Source of the DNA: Lates calcarifer
Lineage: Eukaryota; Chordata; Actinopteri; Centropomidae
Direction: 5' to 3'
Assembly (NCBI RefSeq): GCF_001640805.2
Contig: NC_066848.1
Location: forward strand, 9,524,396 to 9,588,395
DNA length: 64,000 nucleotides
The translations under genes and the position numbers were made by a program. The notes below the pieces were generated by a model. It was not told where the DNA came from. It did not search any database and worked only from the letters and a program-made list of their open reading frames with translations. Below, piece by piece: positions 1 through 12,357 of the stretch. Every line of letters starts with the position of its first letter. Positions within the stretch are counted from its first letter, which is position 1.

Positions 1-609
1 AGGCAGTGGGCAGTCCATTTCATTTGAGGTACAGGGATAAGATCAAGCCTATTTTCACCATCATGCGAGTGTTCCACCCTCTCTCTCTCTCTCTTACACA
101 CACACACACTGTCCTAAACTCTGTCTTTCCTGCCTCCTGTGTCTCTGTCAGGGATTATAGGTGGTGGAGGGGGAGGAGGAGGGGAGGTGGCAGATTAGCG
201 GCGGCCGTCCGGCATATCCGTCTGTCTGCCGTCAGAAAATAGAATTCATTTGTGTGATCCAGATGCTTATACTCAGCTCTCTGCGTCTCTGTTTGTGTGT
301 ACGTGTGTGTTGCTCAGTCAGAGGAGAGGATTGGGCACTGAGCTGGCTGGGCTGGGGTGGGGGTTGGGGTGGTGGGTGTTTGGCGTTGGAGGTGGAGGTG
401 GAGGTGGAGGTGGGGGCTAGCACACATCCGCTAGGCAGCTTTTGTACTCACATCAAAGAGAGCGGCCACGGCTGATGACTACGTACCCTGTTCAACCACC
501 CTGATGCATGTACAGAGCACATAGGCTGTGATGTAACCTTTCATTTTTAATACATAAGATGTGTGGAACTTGTATCAGAAAATTTTGAATGATACCCAGA
601 CCTACTTAA

Positions 610-820
610 ATGGGAGAATTAAGTCATTTTCAGTGTTTTGTATCATTGCAAAAATATATATTGTTTTAATTTTCGACTTGTAGTTGGACAAAACAAGCAG
701 TTTCATGATATCACAGTGTACTCTGGGAAAGTGTTACAGGCATTTTTCACTGTTTTGTGATATTTTACAGACTAAACTATTTGTCAGTAATGATAATAAT
801 CATTATTTGCAGCCCTAGTG
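610..820 (+). repeat. Dispersed A+T-rich repeat, copy 1 (3' part)
   Basis: Contains ttggacaaaacaagcag, ctctgggaaa, a gcatttttcact block and the 3' end ataatcattatttgcagccc. The parts match other copies in this window and an element I recall from percomorph introns, whose name I cannot give. Confidence 0.6.
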
Positions 821-1013
821 GAGAGAAGACAGTGAGAGCAGATGGGGGCTGTGTTAACAGGCTGTGTTAGGGTTACTACAGAGGGGAGCAGGGGTCCTCT
901 GTTGTGGCTGCATTCAGCATGAGAGCAGGGTTGATGGATGGACCCAGACTGGAGATCTCACGGAGGGCTTCGGAGCAGGATGCTGGAGGAGGTCCGCGTG
1001 GTCCCCAAAGGAA

Positions 1014-1051
1014 GTGTGTGTGTGTGTGTGTGTGTGTGTGGGGGGGGGGGG
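1014..1051 (+). repeat. (GT)n followed by a G run
   Basis: Directly seen: GT from 1014 to about 1039, then 12 G (1040-1051). Confidence 0.95.
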
Positions 1052-1854
1052 TAAAATAGACCTGTCATTAATCAAACTCCCTCCACCTGCCACCTCTCCT
1101 CTCTGCCTCCTGTCCTCTCTTTATCCCTCCTGCTACACGTCTTTAATTCACCCCCCCCACATCTCTCCTAACCATTTTTTTGTTCTAAGTCCAAGTGTAG
1201 TCCTCTATTGTAAGCAGCCCTTTCAGCCTTTTGGTTGCAGTGTACTTGCTCCCAAACATCACTTTGGGAGGTGTTTAATGCTATTACGAGGTGGCAGCCC
1301 AGGCACTATGCCCTCCAACAAGGAGAGATGGACTCATGCCGGGGCTAAACACGACTTAGTTTTCTTAATTCACTTAAACTGGGATGCTCCTGCTCCCTGC
1401 CACCAGCCTCTTAACTTCCTGGTCAGCGCAGCCCTCTAATGCCCGTCTGAGACTGCTGTAATACGAAGGGTCGCTCTTTTAGTTGCTTTGAGGTCAGCGA
1501 GAACATTACGAGGTGCTTTGACAGGTCAGAAGTCTTGGCTGGAGCTGGTGTGTGTTTTATTCGCTTACTGTATTTCCCCACAGCGCCTGGCTGAGGAGGG
1601 TTAGCCTCTCTGAGTTGTTGGTTTACCAGCGGTGAATTTGGATTGGAGTATTTATATCCCAGTTCTCAACTTTTCATTTAGATTAACTAGTCGCTGGTGA
1701 GATTCACTCACCCTCTCAAGTCCATAGTAACTAATTTTTTCTCTCTGCTCCTCTTAAGATAATTGGAGGTATTTTAAAAAAGCTTATTTTAATAGAAGAA
1801 TTTTTGATATAATCTGTTGTGTCATGGGCTGTGTCATATGGCTGAAAGTAATTA

Positions 1855-2150
1855 GAGCTGAAACAGTTAGTTGATTAGTCAATCAACAGAAAATCAAGCG
1901 GCAGCCACTGCTAATTTTTCAAGAAATAAATGCCAAAAGTTCAGTTGTTCCAACTTTTCAAATGTGAATATTTATAGGTTTTCTTAGTCTTCATTGATAT
2001 TAAAATGAATATCTTAGGGGTTTGGTCAGACAACAAAAGATATTTGAAGACATTACCTTGGGCTCTGGGAAGTTGACATGTGAACATCAGTTTCTTAATT
2101 TAGAAAATAATCAGCAGATTCATCGATAATGACAATGTAGCCTTAAAAGT
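1855..2150 (+). repeat. Dispersed A+T-rich repeat, copy 2 (near full length)
   Basis: Starts with gattagtcaatcaacagaaa, continues with tgccaaaagttcag, cttttcaaatgtgaa, gaagacattaccttgggctc and ends with aaaataatcagcagattcat. The order of blocks equals that of copy 5. Confidence 0.7.
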
Positions 2151-3584
2151 AGGGATATTTTTCAATACTGGTATACAGTATGTCTAATTTCACGTGAAAT
2201 TATTACACTGACTTTAAAGTAATCAGCTGTGTCTGATTGTAATGCATTATTTGAGCCCATACACAAACATTTGAATTGTTGCCCAGTCCTTAGCATTCTA
2301 TATCTGTATAGATTAATATCTTGAAAAAAGATACATGCAGGGTCATGCACACAACACTGCACACAAAGTATAACACTCTAGGTATCCATAACTGATCCAG
2401 AAAAAGTCTTTCTGGCATGATGACATTTATACAGCAATTATGCAACACACTACTAATATCATTAACAACAGAAGCCAGAGCAGAGGAATAATTAAACAAC
2501 TCTATCTCTCCCTCAGCCCACTATTCTCTACAAACATCAGCACTGCACTGTGTTTCTTTCTTATCTGCAATCTCTTGCCTATATATTAAATAAGCAACAG
2601 TGTGGGCTCATTAAAAATGCATGCTGCACATTGAGCTTAGGAGGCCAATTATCCCACCTAGCTCCTTTACAATGGCAAATAATAAAAGCCCCTGCAGTCG
2701 GCCACTCCCCGATTGCTTCACTGTCTGAACCACTCTCACCCCTCACCTCTCTCTTTCTCTCCCTCCCTCCCTCCCTCTCTCTTCATCTCCCCACCCTGGC
2801 AGCCTGTTGTCTTCACACCAGATCATCAGTAAACAGGCTTTTCACTGGATTTGATGGAGTGCAGTGTTTTGATCTTTTGGGATTTGTGTGTGTGTGTGTG
2901 TTTTCTAATGCTGCCGTGCTCTGCAGGTGGCAGTGGACAATGACATTACAGAGAGAGCAGGCAGACATTTGAGTATACACATAGAGACAGAAACACACAC
3001 CTTGTGGCACACAGACACACACATGGGCTCACATGCCCACATAGATGAGACTGTTATGGCTCACAATCGCGCCATCGTGCTTTTTGATGGGAGCGTCTTA
3101 AGAAGAACGAAGTGCCTGGAGCGCAGAGTCTGTTTCCCGCCACATGCTGTACATCAAATATGGATGCGTGTGGGAAGCAACTGCATCACTGGAGCACTTT
3201 AAAGCCCCCATACGGGCAACCCGATCATCAAAAGGCTGTCATCACTGTATACATTTGGAACTATATAATGTGCATCCCCCATCTGGTATTTGTACATGTA
3301 TTTGTATGTACATTGCTGGTGGCGTACCCTTTGAGGATCAAATGCAGGTAGTTCTACCTCACAGCAGGCAGGTAAACAGCGTGAGAAAAGCTGGTGCTAT
3401 GATGGCGTATCTGCAGCTGATGATTAGGTTTGTTTAAACGTATACATCAGCACACGGTGAGCTGTCATCACCTCCCTGCTCTTCAAACAGCACAGAGCTG
3501 ATGGATGATACATCCTGCCCCCAGCACTGTTACACAAACTGCTAAGGCACTCTTTAAGCTGGTTCTGCAGAGCACTGAAATGAG

Positions 3585-3680
3585 TCTGTCAATCGATCAG
3601 TCAAAAGAGAATTAATCAACATTTTTGATAATTGATAAGTGATTATGAAATAAATGATTGACCTGCTTGTAAAGCAATGA

Positions 3681-3733
<53 letters not shown>

Positions 3734-3935
3734 GGGAGAGAGAATTTGCTACTTTTCTCAGTTTTATTTACTTGTAAATTGCATTGTGGGTAATGTAGAC
3801 ACCATGTTTTGAAGGCTTTTTTTTTAACTGCCCATCATAAGTCTAACAATGTTAAATCAGTAAAGAACTCTTTAAGTAAAAAAAAACAATTAGACAGATT
3901 AATTGGCAGTGGAAATAATCATTAGCCTTACTTGA
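3585..3935 (+). repeat. Dispersed A+T-rich repeat, copy 3 (degenerate, interrupted by GA tract)
   Basis: 5' blocks caatcgatcagtcaaa and gaattaatcaacatttttga, a GA microsatellite in the middle, and the 3' end gattaattggcagtggaaat followed by aatcattag. Confidence 0.5.
3685..3730 (+). repeat. (GA)n microsatellite
   Basis: About 46 bp of pure GA, directly seen, continuing as imperfect GA to about 3743. Confidence 0.95.
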
Positions 3936-5680
3936 GTGTGTCATTTTAATTGGCTACAAAACTTGTCAAGTCCAGAAGCCAGATTTGATTTGATGTGTTT
4001 GCTGGCTGAGGAAAGCCCTCCTTCACTCCCTGTAGGTGTTGTTAAAATCAGACTGACTTCATTAATAGTCTGATCTGGATGTAATTAAGAACGAGGGGAG
4101 AGAGAGAGAGAGAGAAAGTGAAGTGAGAAGGAGAGACTCTCCTCCCAGCTTCCTTTTTAAATTCCTCTTTCACTGGCGTTGACAGGCCGGGGAGAGAAAA
4201 ACTTGAGAGAGGAGTTGGTGGAGGTCAGTGGAGTGGGATTTTGATGAAGCTTGACCCTCTTTATGTCATCTTCTTCTAACAGCTTCTTCATGAGAAAGGT
4301 CTATTACAGCTGGTAAACACTGGGAGCGCTGGGCTATCACTGTGTTCTGAGATGTTTTGGCTCATTTGTCCATGATTAGTCTGCCTGCCTGCCTGCCTGC
4401 CTTTGTTTTGTGTGTGTGTGTGTGTGTATTACCTGAAACACACCCACATACACACACACAAACACAGCAGTTCTTCTACACGGCACTGGGTGAAAACATA
4501 AATTGGAGACAGAGCGTTCCCCGTCTCCCGTCTGCAGGGCTTGGAAGAAGGTTTGGGCTCGGAAAGCTGGCTTTCCTCTCAGGAAGTGTTGTTCCTCACC
4601 GCTCTCCATAAACACTGGAAAAGAGACCCAAAAAAAATGTCCCAGACTCACTATTTCCACTGTAAACACGCAGACATACACATATTATACTGCTCCCTCT
4701 CTCTATTTCTTTCATATGTGCCTCATTGCTCTCTTAGGGCAGAAGGCTATACTTTATATTTTCCCAAAGCAACATAAAATATGCGATGCAGTGTGCAATC
4801 CAGAAAACCAAGTCTTAACCTATGCAGATCAGCTGCCTCAACTATTTGAAATGGATGCATGTCGTATTTAAGGCTTTGCAAAGCCCTAACAGTGTTTATG
4901 AACACTCACAGCCAAAAACTAGGGGCCAAAAGTTGCTATTTCATCACTATTCCACCTTTAACTTAGACATAGAGACCAATGTTCCAGACTCATGCAAACT
5001 CTACTTTTTCATTTCACATCCAAAGCCTTTTATTGCAACGCTGCTGTCATTAGAAATGAGGCAATGAAAAAATCAGGATTTGCTTGTTTACGTTGAACCC
5101 CTGGGTGAAAATGTCGGTATGGTGCAACTGAATTACCTCTCACAGCGGAGTAATTGTTGCTTTTCAGTCCTTAACAAGTGGTTGGATCGCGGGTCCCCCT
5201 CGTGTGCCGTGCAAGTTAATAAATCTACACCAGCGAGAGAAAAGAAAGAAAGCTCTTTCCATCAATTTTAGTTGTCATGGCATTTATTCCCGCACTGGAG
5301 CATTATGCTGTGAAAATATCATCGCTAAGTTTCCCCCAAAAACCCCAAATAAGACTTGAAATGTTCACAGTTTATCATTGTCAGAGCTTAGATTTGACAA
5401 CAGGGAGCAGGACTCTGTAATCTATCACAAACAAGTTGGCTGCTGTGATTTCATCGCACTTGTTTTTTAATCAGCAAAGTCCCATCTCTACCTGTCAGTC
5501 AGTTTTTATGTACTGAGATGACACTGCAGATGCCAAAAAAAACTGAAAAGAATTGCTGCAGATGATGTGCTTTGTTGCAATACTAGCCAGACATTACCTT
5601 TTGCTGCTGTTCTCTCCTCCTTGGTAAAAACACAGCGCTGACTTTACCACCCAGCTGGCTTACACAGCACCCTAATCTGA

Positions 5681-5704
5681 GTGTGTGTGTGTGTGTGTGT
5701 GTGT
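5681..5704 (+). repeat. (GT)n microsatellite
   Basis: 24 bp of GT, then imperfect GT/GC sequence. Confidence 0.9.
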
Positions 5705-5994
5705 GCATGTGCGTGTGCACGCACAAGTGTGTAGAGAGGGAGAGAGGCAGAGCGAAGGAGTGTCAAAGAGAGAGAGGTTAGAAACCCTTTTTTTTTATTA
5801 CATTTCCTCTGCAGTGAAAGAGGAGGCAAGATGGACACTCCATATCTCCCCGCTGCGCCAGAAAACTCATCTAAATGGAAAACACATTGTCTTCATTATT
5901 TTGCGAGAGCTGAAAGAACAGGGTTGTCATGGTAACAGCCATCTGAGTGAGCGCAAGCGGGCGGCCGAGGGGCTGGTTTTAGGGCCAGAGGAAT

Positions 5995-6290
5995 GGAGAG
6001 AGAGAGAGAGAAAGAAAGAGAGAAAAGGAGGAGGTGGTGGGAGGGAGGGAGGAAGGGAACAAGGAGTCAGAAGAGGGGAGGCGGGCGGTGGGTGGGGGGG
6101 ACTGGTGGTGGAAAGAGAGAAGAAGGGACTGAGATGAAGAGGGTGGAGATGGAAGGGAGACAATAGAGATGGCGGGAAGAAAAAAAATAGGAAATTGTGG
6201 GGTGAAAGAGACAGAGAGAGGAAAGGGAGCAGCGGGTGTGATGGAGAGAAGACGGAGGGGAGAAAAAAAAGAGAAAGACAGCAAAGGGTT
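5995..6290 (+). repeat. Purine-rich tract of about 300 bp
   Basis: Almost all A and G on the plus strand, with GA, GGGA and GGA sub-repeats. The reverse strand gives spurious Ser/Pro/Leu-rich ORFs. Confidence 0.85.
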
Positions 6291-7567
6291 CGTGAGAGGA
6301 AGCAGGGAGTGCCTTTTCCAGTGGAGCCAGACAGTGCAAATGGCCAGTTAGTGGCTCTCAGAGAGCAGTTCAGAGGCCCTTATTAATTTCAAGGGGCAGC
6401 AAGATGGTAGATTTAACATCTTAGGAAACCTCTTCCAACTGTGTCTCTTTGCAGCCTCACTGATGCTCACTCTGTGTGTTTGTGTGCGTATGTGCAAATG
6501 CATGTGAGCACATACTGATTTACAGTCAAGGGAAGAGCTATCTTTGCCTGCTGAGCTAACATTAGAAGAACCCGGTGCTTTGGTAAACATGTTGAGGAGG
6601 AGGGGTTGGATGGGGGCGACACTCTCCGCTATCCATCCAACTTCTGCTCAGCCAGCGCCCCAGCGGTGATCGACAACCTGCCTGCTGCTGTCTTTATTAG
6701 TTGCTCCCTTAGAACAGCCCCTGGCAGCGGCAAGCCCAACACCATAACGCCCTTCATCAAATATTTACCCCTCCTGAATCTACAACGTGCGGTGAGGCCA
6801 CATCAAATAAAACCAAGTGCCAAGGCGATATCTAATCCAGTCCAATCCCTCTCCTTGTCAACTTCATTCTCTTGCTTTTCTGATGCTGGGCGGATTTTCA
6901 TGACGCTCCTGTCAGTTTAGCGTCAACTCGCGGATTAGGGCTGTTGCCGCAGAGAAAGGGACCTAGATGATTGTTTATTTACAAGTTGTTTCCCGCTTCT
7001 TCTGTTATATAGCCAGTGGCTCTGATGTGACTGAGGCCTGACACGGCACCGTTCTGACAGCCGTCGGGCGATTAAGAAAATTAAAGTAATTGCTTAAGTC
7101 TTTGTATTGTAAATACTTAGGACCTCCCCCTGGAGTATTTGGCTTGGCTTTGACATCCACTGGGATCTGACATCCAACCGTGTTGATCTTCAGAGGAGCC
7201 GTATCATTATCATTATTGTTTGTGGATTATAAATGGGATGGAATTGGGGAATCAAAATACATGCTGTCAGATTAGATTGATTTATCGCAGTTGAAGCCCT
7301 TATAGAAGTCCCTGTTTTCATAAAATGCAGCTCCACAGTTATCTGCAATGCGTTCAGTATTCAGTGTTTTCTTCAGAAGAACATCCACATCCATTGTAGA
7401 TAAACATTAAGAAGCCGTCGGAGCTTCACGTGATCTCTCAGCACTAAAGCCGTGGGGAAATGATGTTTGTGTTTTTTCCCTTCAGATGTGCAATCATGGT
7501 CAAAGGGAGGAGCGAGGGCTGTGGCTCGTGATTGACCAGCACTTAGGGAAAGGGACAGCGCGCGTGC

Positions 7568-7645
7568 GCTTGGTTGGCTGCTTGGCTGCTTGGCTGCTTG
7601 GCTGCTCTGGGCTGGCTGGCTGACTGGCTGGCTGGCTGGCCAGCT
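7568..7645 (+). repeat. TTGGCTGC / GGCTGGCT minisatellite
   Basis: Four tandem units of about 8 bp (ttggctgc), then GGCT tetranucleotide units. Confidence 0.85.
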
Positions 7646-8364
7646 GCGTGGCCGCCTGTAGGTCTTAGTGATTCATGTCACACTGTAATTGGTTTACCTG
7701 CTCCCTGTGTGTCTGCGCTCTGAGAGGACCAAAACAAATTACCCAAGGATGACCTCTCGCCATCTCTTCCCTCTCCTGCTCTGCAACCATTTCCCCCTAT
7801 CTCTCTGTGCACGTCTCTCCCTGCCTTCCACTACATGTGTGCGAGTGTTTTTCTCTCTCCCTCTCTCTTCCCATCTATTTGTCTGTCTGCACTCCCTTCT
7901 TACATACCTCGAATCTCACAAGTGGAATAACATTTTAGGCAGAAAGCATTATCAGAGCGCTAAAGACACGTTAAAGCCTCTTGTGGCTTGAGGATGTGTG
8001 TTTCTGTGTCTGGATGTCATGTCAAACATTTTGACTTGTTCCGCACACATGCATGCATGAAGATAGGCTGATAGGATAGACTTTTGTGTAACGATGCTTG
8101 AGATGCAAATAAACACACTAACACACACATAGGTGGAGTGCTTTGTAACACTGTAAGAGTGTTTTGTGAAAGCTGCAGTGAAGCACATTAGCCTTTCACT
8201 GCTGGTTTTTTGCGCTCACTGTGCCAAATAGTACCTGTGTGGATTGTCCCTTCAGTGAATAAAACTGGTGCTCAGTGTACACCATTAGGCTGTTTCATTT
8301 TCACAGCAAGCAGATGTTTTGTGTTCTCCGCTACTCGTGCCCTCACTCTGACACACAGTGGTGA

Positions 8365-8404
8365 ACACACACACACACACACACATACACACACACACAC
8401 ACAC
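8365..8404 (+). repeat. (CA)n microsatellite
   Basis: About 40 bp of CA with one T interruption. Confidence 0.95.
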
Positions 8405-8992
8405 GGACGAAGATGAATGAGTGCATCATTCTCCCCTCTACACATGCAGAAAGGTCTCGCTGTTTCTAAGGTTATTTAGCTATTTCAGTTAAAAAAATCC
8501 ACTGTCAGAGGATTTCACTCGGAGCGTGCAAAGCTTGAAAACGTGATTTGTTTGTATTTGTTGCTTCGCTGGTTACACATTCTGCTCTTCTGTCAGAGGA
8601 CCTGGTGCATGCTCTGGCAAACATCAGTTTTGTTCCAGTGTCCTTGAACAAGATCCTTAATCTGCACCAGTTCTACGGGTAGTTCTGCTGTTGGCAGTGC
8701 GGTGGAAACATCAGTTAGGTTGCTCTTCTTTTTGGATTACAGAAGTAAATAATGATGAAAGCATTTTATCATTATTGAATGAAGTTAATGGCAGTGAAGG
8801 TTTTCTTTTTTTTTCCAAAGCTCAAAACAAGAAAACAAGTCTGTCTGTGATCTGATGAAGCAATTTTCCTTTTTTTTTTTGTTTTTTGTTTTTATTATGT
8901 ATTTCAGATGCTCTCATCAGTTGCTAGATTATGAGGCATTTGTCCATTGAATTTACTCAGTGCTGTGTGCTTTTCATCAGTTCTGTGGTAAC

Positions 8993-8995
<3 letters not shown>

Positions 8996-9023
<28 letters not shown>
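8996..9023 (+). repeat. Poly(T) run, 28 bases
   Basis: Directly seen. It could be the A-tail of a minus-strand retroelement, but no element body is recognised next to it. Confidence 0.9.
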
Positions 9024-9724
9024 GGAAGCGAGTCTTTCAATAAATGGCATATTCTGTTCTGTACTTTACTGTACTGGCTGCACTGTGTGTGTTATTTCAC
9101 ACTGATTTAAGCATGATTCCTAATTGGAAATGCTTAAGAATTGGTCTTTCTCAATGGTTAATTGGACTTGTTCCATAAAAGATCAGAGGGAGAAATAAAG
9201 GTTGCTCGGCATGAGCTGCAGCACTGTAGGACGTTTTGTTCCACCAAAGTGCAAAGAGGTCGGGCTGGTTGCTTTTTTTGTAAGGATTGTGCTTTTGGAG
9301 TGTCAAAGACAAGGGGAGTGGAGGACAGACTGGCACAGATATATTTTTTGCTCTCTCTAATGACACCAATACCATTTCATGGCTTACTGAGCAGATTGAA
9401 TCACACTCACTCACACAAGTCTCACTCTCTTCTCCTGTCTCTCTGTTTCTCTTTCATGCAAACACTTCATCACTCTCTCCTCACATAGCCTATCACATGC
9501 ACATTCATATGCTACCGAACATTGATGTGTTACACTCACCCCGGTGGATGTTGTTTAATTGCATTTGGGTCAGCAGTTTGCCGGTGCTGAAACCGAAGGA
9601 CATGGAATTTGTCAGTTTACCCATTCAGCAGTCACAGGGGGCGGCGTGTGAGCTAACAGCTCTGCTGGAGTCAGGCCCATAAGGTTAGCTTTACACAAGC
9701 CTGTCAGACTGCACTGTCAGTCAC

Positions 9725-9757
9725 TCTCCTCTCCTCTCCTCTCCTCTCCTCTCCTCA
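9725..9757 (+). repeat. (TCTCC)n pentanucleotide repeat
   Basis: Six to seven tandem units of ctctc/tctcc, directly seen. Confidence 0.9.
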
Positions 9758-10734
9758 GATACACTCTTCTCAAATATTGTTCCAAAAATGTGCGACTGCT
9801 GTTATTCCACTTAACAAAGCTTATAAAATTTATGCACTCTTCCACTGAATAGGCTCAGTATCTCAGGCTTTCGCTCGATGGCCTGGTACAGTGACAAAGG
9901 TCACACATTGGCCTTGTGTTCTCTGCACACACACTTAAACACTTGCTTCATTCGTTGTGCATCACGAGTGATAGAATCTTGCCTTTTGTGACAGTGGAAA
10001 AATCGTTTGTGGCAGCCAGGACATACAATCTTCCCCAGCTGGTATTTATAGTCCTCAGCAACTGGAACATTCTATGGAATAAGGAGTTCATTCATTCATC
10101 ATGTGACGCTCAAGCTCCGTTCTGCTCGTGGATGACCTGATTTCGTGCCTCATGGTTAGATAGATGGTCTTTCCCTGTTAATGCACTCCAGACAATAAAA
10201 ACAAAAACATGGGCATGTGCACCAGCGTGGGACCACACACACAAATTATCAAAAAGAGAAAGCAATGTGCTTACTGACACTAGAGCTGGATAGTATTTTG
10301 AATATTGTACCACGATACAGTATGTGATTAGGCATCATATGGGGTTTTCATAACAGTTATTGGATAAGTGACAGTCATCTGTTTATATGTCACCTGGGCT
10401 CTGGCTGCAAGTAAATGTAAGTCTGATGTTCACTCTCCTTTTTTCTTTGTTTTTGGTCTCCACCAACTCCTGAATGAAATATTTGCCTCCTAAGTTGCTA
10501 AATTCTCCACTATGTTTAGCAGCTGGCTGTTAACTTTGTCTGCCAGCCATGTAGTACCAGTTAGATAGTGTATAGATGATCTGTGATAACTTTTTCACCA
10601 AAAACAGTTGTTAACTAAGACAGTAGAGATGCTACCTCACATTACATACTACATTTCTTGTCAGGCTGAAACATTTAGTAGTTTTATCATTTGTCATTTG
10701 CCAAGACATTAAACACGACTATCAACTTTGCTGT

Positions 10735-11000
10735 AGTGCCACAATGATGATTAATCACTCCAATGAACAGCAGAAACAGCAGTTTTGATCATCGATTAAA
10801 TTTAAAAATGTAAAACCCTTGCTGGTTCTTGCTTCTCAAATATCACAATATCCTGTTTTTTTCTGGTTTTGTATCACTGTGGATTAAATACTATATGCCT
10901 TGTGACTGGTCATACACAGTCAGCAATTTGAAAGCATCCCATAGACTAAAATGAATCAGTGAATAATCAATAGAATTAGATGCAGTCCTACTAGCTTGTG
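10735..11000 (+). repeat. Dispersed A+T-rich repeat, copy 4 (degenerate)
   Basis: Blocks gttttgatcatcgattaaat, cttgcttctcaaatatcac, ggttttgtatcactgtgg, cagcaatttgaaag and agactaaaatgaatcagtg follow the same order as in copies 2 and 5. Confidence 0.5.
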
Positions 11001-11930
11001 TGTAAATGTGTAAGTGCTATGTAAAAGTAATTATCATCTCTAAAATATTGTCACCAATATTCAGTTCCGTCTATTCTAATACTTAATTCTATTGAACTTT
11101 AAATGTTGCCCATCCCTAACTGAAACTCAAATGTACATTATTGGCTGCTAAGAGAGGGTACTGGGTACATGGTGCTCTTTTTTTGATCACCGCACATTGA
11201 GTGGTGAAATAATCGGCTGCTCCCGGGGGTATCTGGTGGCGCATACCTGCAATACTCCACAACTGAAGCTCCATATTTATAGACGCAACAGAGCGGCTCA
11301 CATATCCCCACATCACAGCTGTTTGCATTGCAGTGTTGGGTGTCACATAGCTGCCCAGTGCTCCTGTGGTTGTCACATTAAAACAGAAGATAAACAACAG
11401 CGACATTTAGAGTTTATTTTTTCCACCCCTGGGAGAAGTCATTTCACATTTTTATAGAGGCTGGTGGTTATGATGCTGCGAAGAGGGGTTGAGTTTTATA
11501 AAGGCCGGAGGGAGTGATATGACTAATAGTTGGCTTTGCTGAGAGGGAAAAGGAGAGGGGGAGAGATTAGTGGAGGAGAGGATTAGCAGGAAGTCTACAA
11601 AATAATGCAAAGAACAAAACAAAGCAGAAAGACAGATATGATGATGGAAAGTAGGTTTGTTAAAAAACACAAAAAAAATTGAAATGAAGAAAAGGTATCT
11701 GAGGACAGAGTGGAGTGTACCGGAGAAAATAAAGGCAATGAGAGCAAAAAGGGACTGACTGGCTCTGGGAGTTTGCCACTAGAGATAATAGTGTGTGTGA
11801 GAAAGGGCTGGTGGCGGCTTTTTACAGACACACTGAGAGCAGAGATTGTGGGAGGGAGAGGGAGAGAGAGGCCAGCACAGCTGAGTGGTGTTGATTGGCC
11901 TGTTTGAAAACACATGAACTGCAGACACAG

Positions 11931-11943
11931 AGAGAGAGAGAGG

Positions 11944-11990
<47 letters not shown>
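11931..11990 (+). repeat. (GA)n microsatellite
   Basis: About 60 bp of GA with two interruptions (ggga, gaca). Confidence 0.95.
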
Positions 11991-11991
<1 letters not shown>

Positions 11992-12320
11992 CTCTGTGCA
12001 GTAGGAGAAAGTGTCGCTCTGTGCCGTGCCACGCTGCAGCCCAAACCACATTAGAGCAAATGAATCCATTCCACCTCCTGTTATGGCAGCTCCCGCACGG
12101 GGCCCCAGGAAGGAGAAGGAGGAGGGAGGGAAGGAGGGAGGAAGAGTGGCAGGAGGGTTGAGATATGAGGGATGGGGAGAAGAAAATGATAGAACAGAAA
12201 ATGGAAGGTGGTGGAAAGGAACTGCATGCTGGGTGGCTCTAATGATGTCTGAGGGCTATAGAAAAGGGGAGCAAAAAGAACATAGTAGTGAGAGAAAGAA
12301 AAAGCTGTGGCCATATAACA

Positions 12321-12326
<6 letters not shown>

Positions 12327-12352
<26 letters not shown>

Positions 12353-12357
12353 GGAGA
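12327..12357 (+). repeat. (GGA)n trinucleotide repeat
   Basis: About ten GGA units, directly seen. Confidence 0.95.

Noticed and set aside
864..1439. 191-codon ORF on the plus strand
   Set aside because: It runs through a GT microsatellite and pyrimidine-rich sequence. The translation is low-complexity with no domain I recognise, and it lies in an intron.
8365..8404. CRISPR-like regular repetition
   Set aside because: Simple CA microsatellite without spacers; the genome is a vertebrate one.
8630..8700. Segment resembling a common fish repeat (tgtccttgaacaagat)
   Set aside because: Only a short stretch matches my memory of the element and no second copy is in the window, so I did not list it as a feature.
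11595..12069. Long Ser/Leu-rich ORFs on the minus strand
   Set aside because: They arise from the GA microsatellite, which reads as Ser-Leu or Leu-Ser in the reverse frames.
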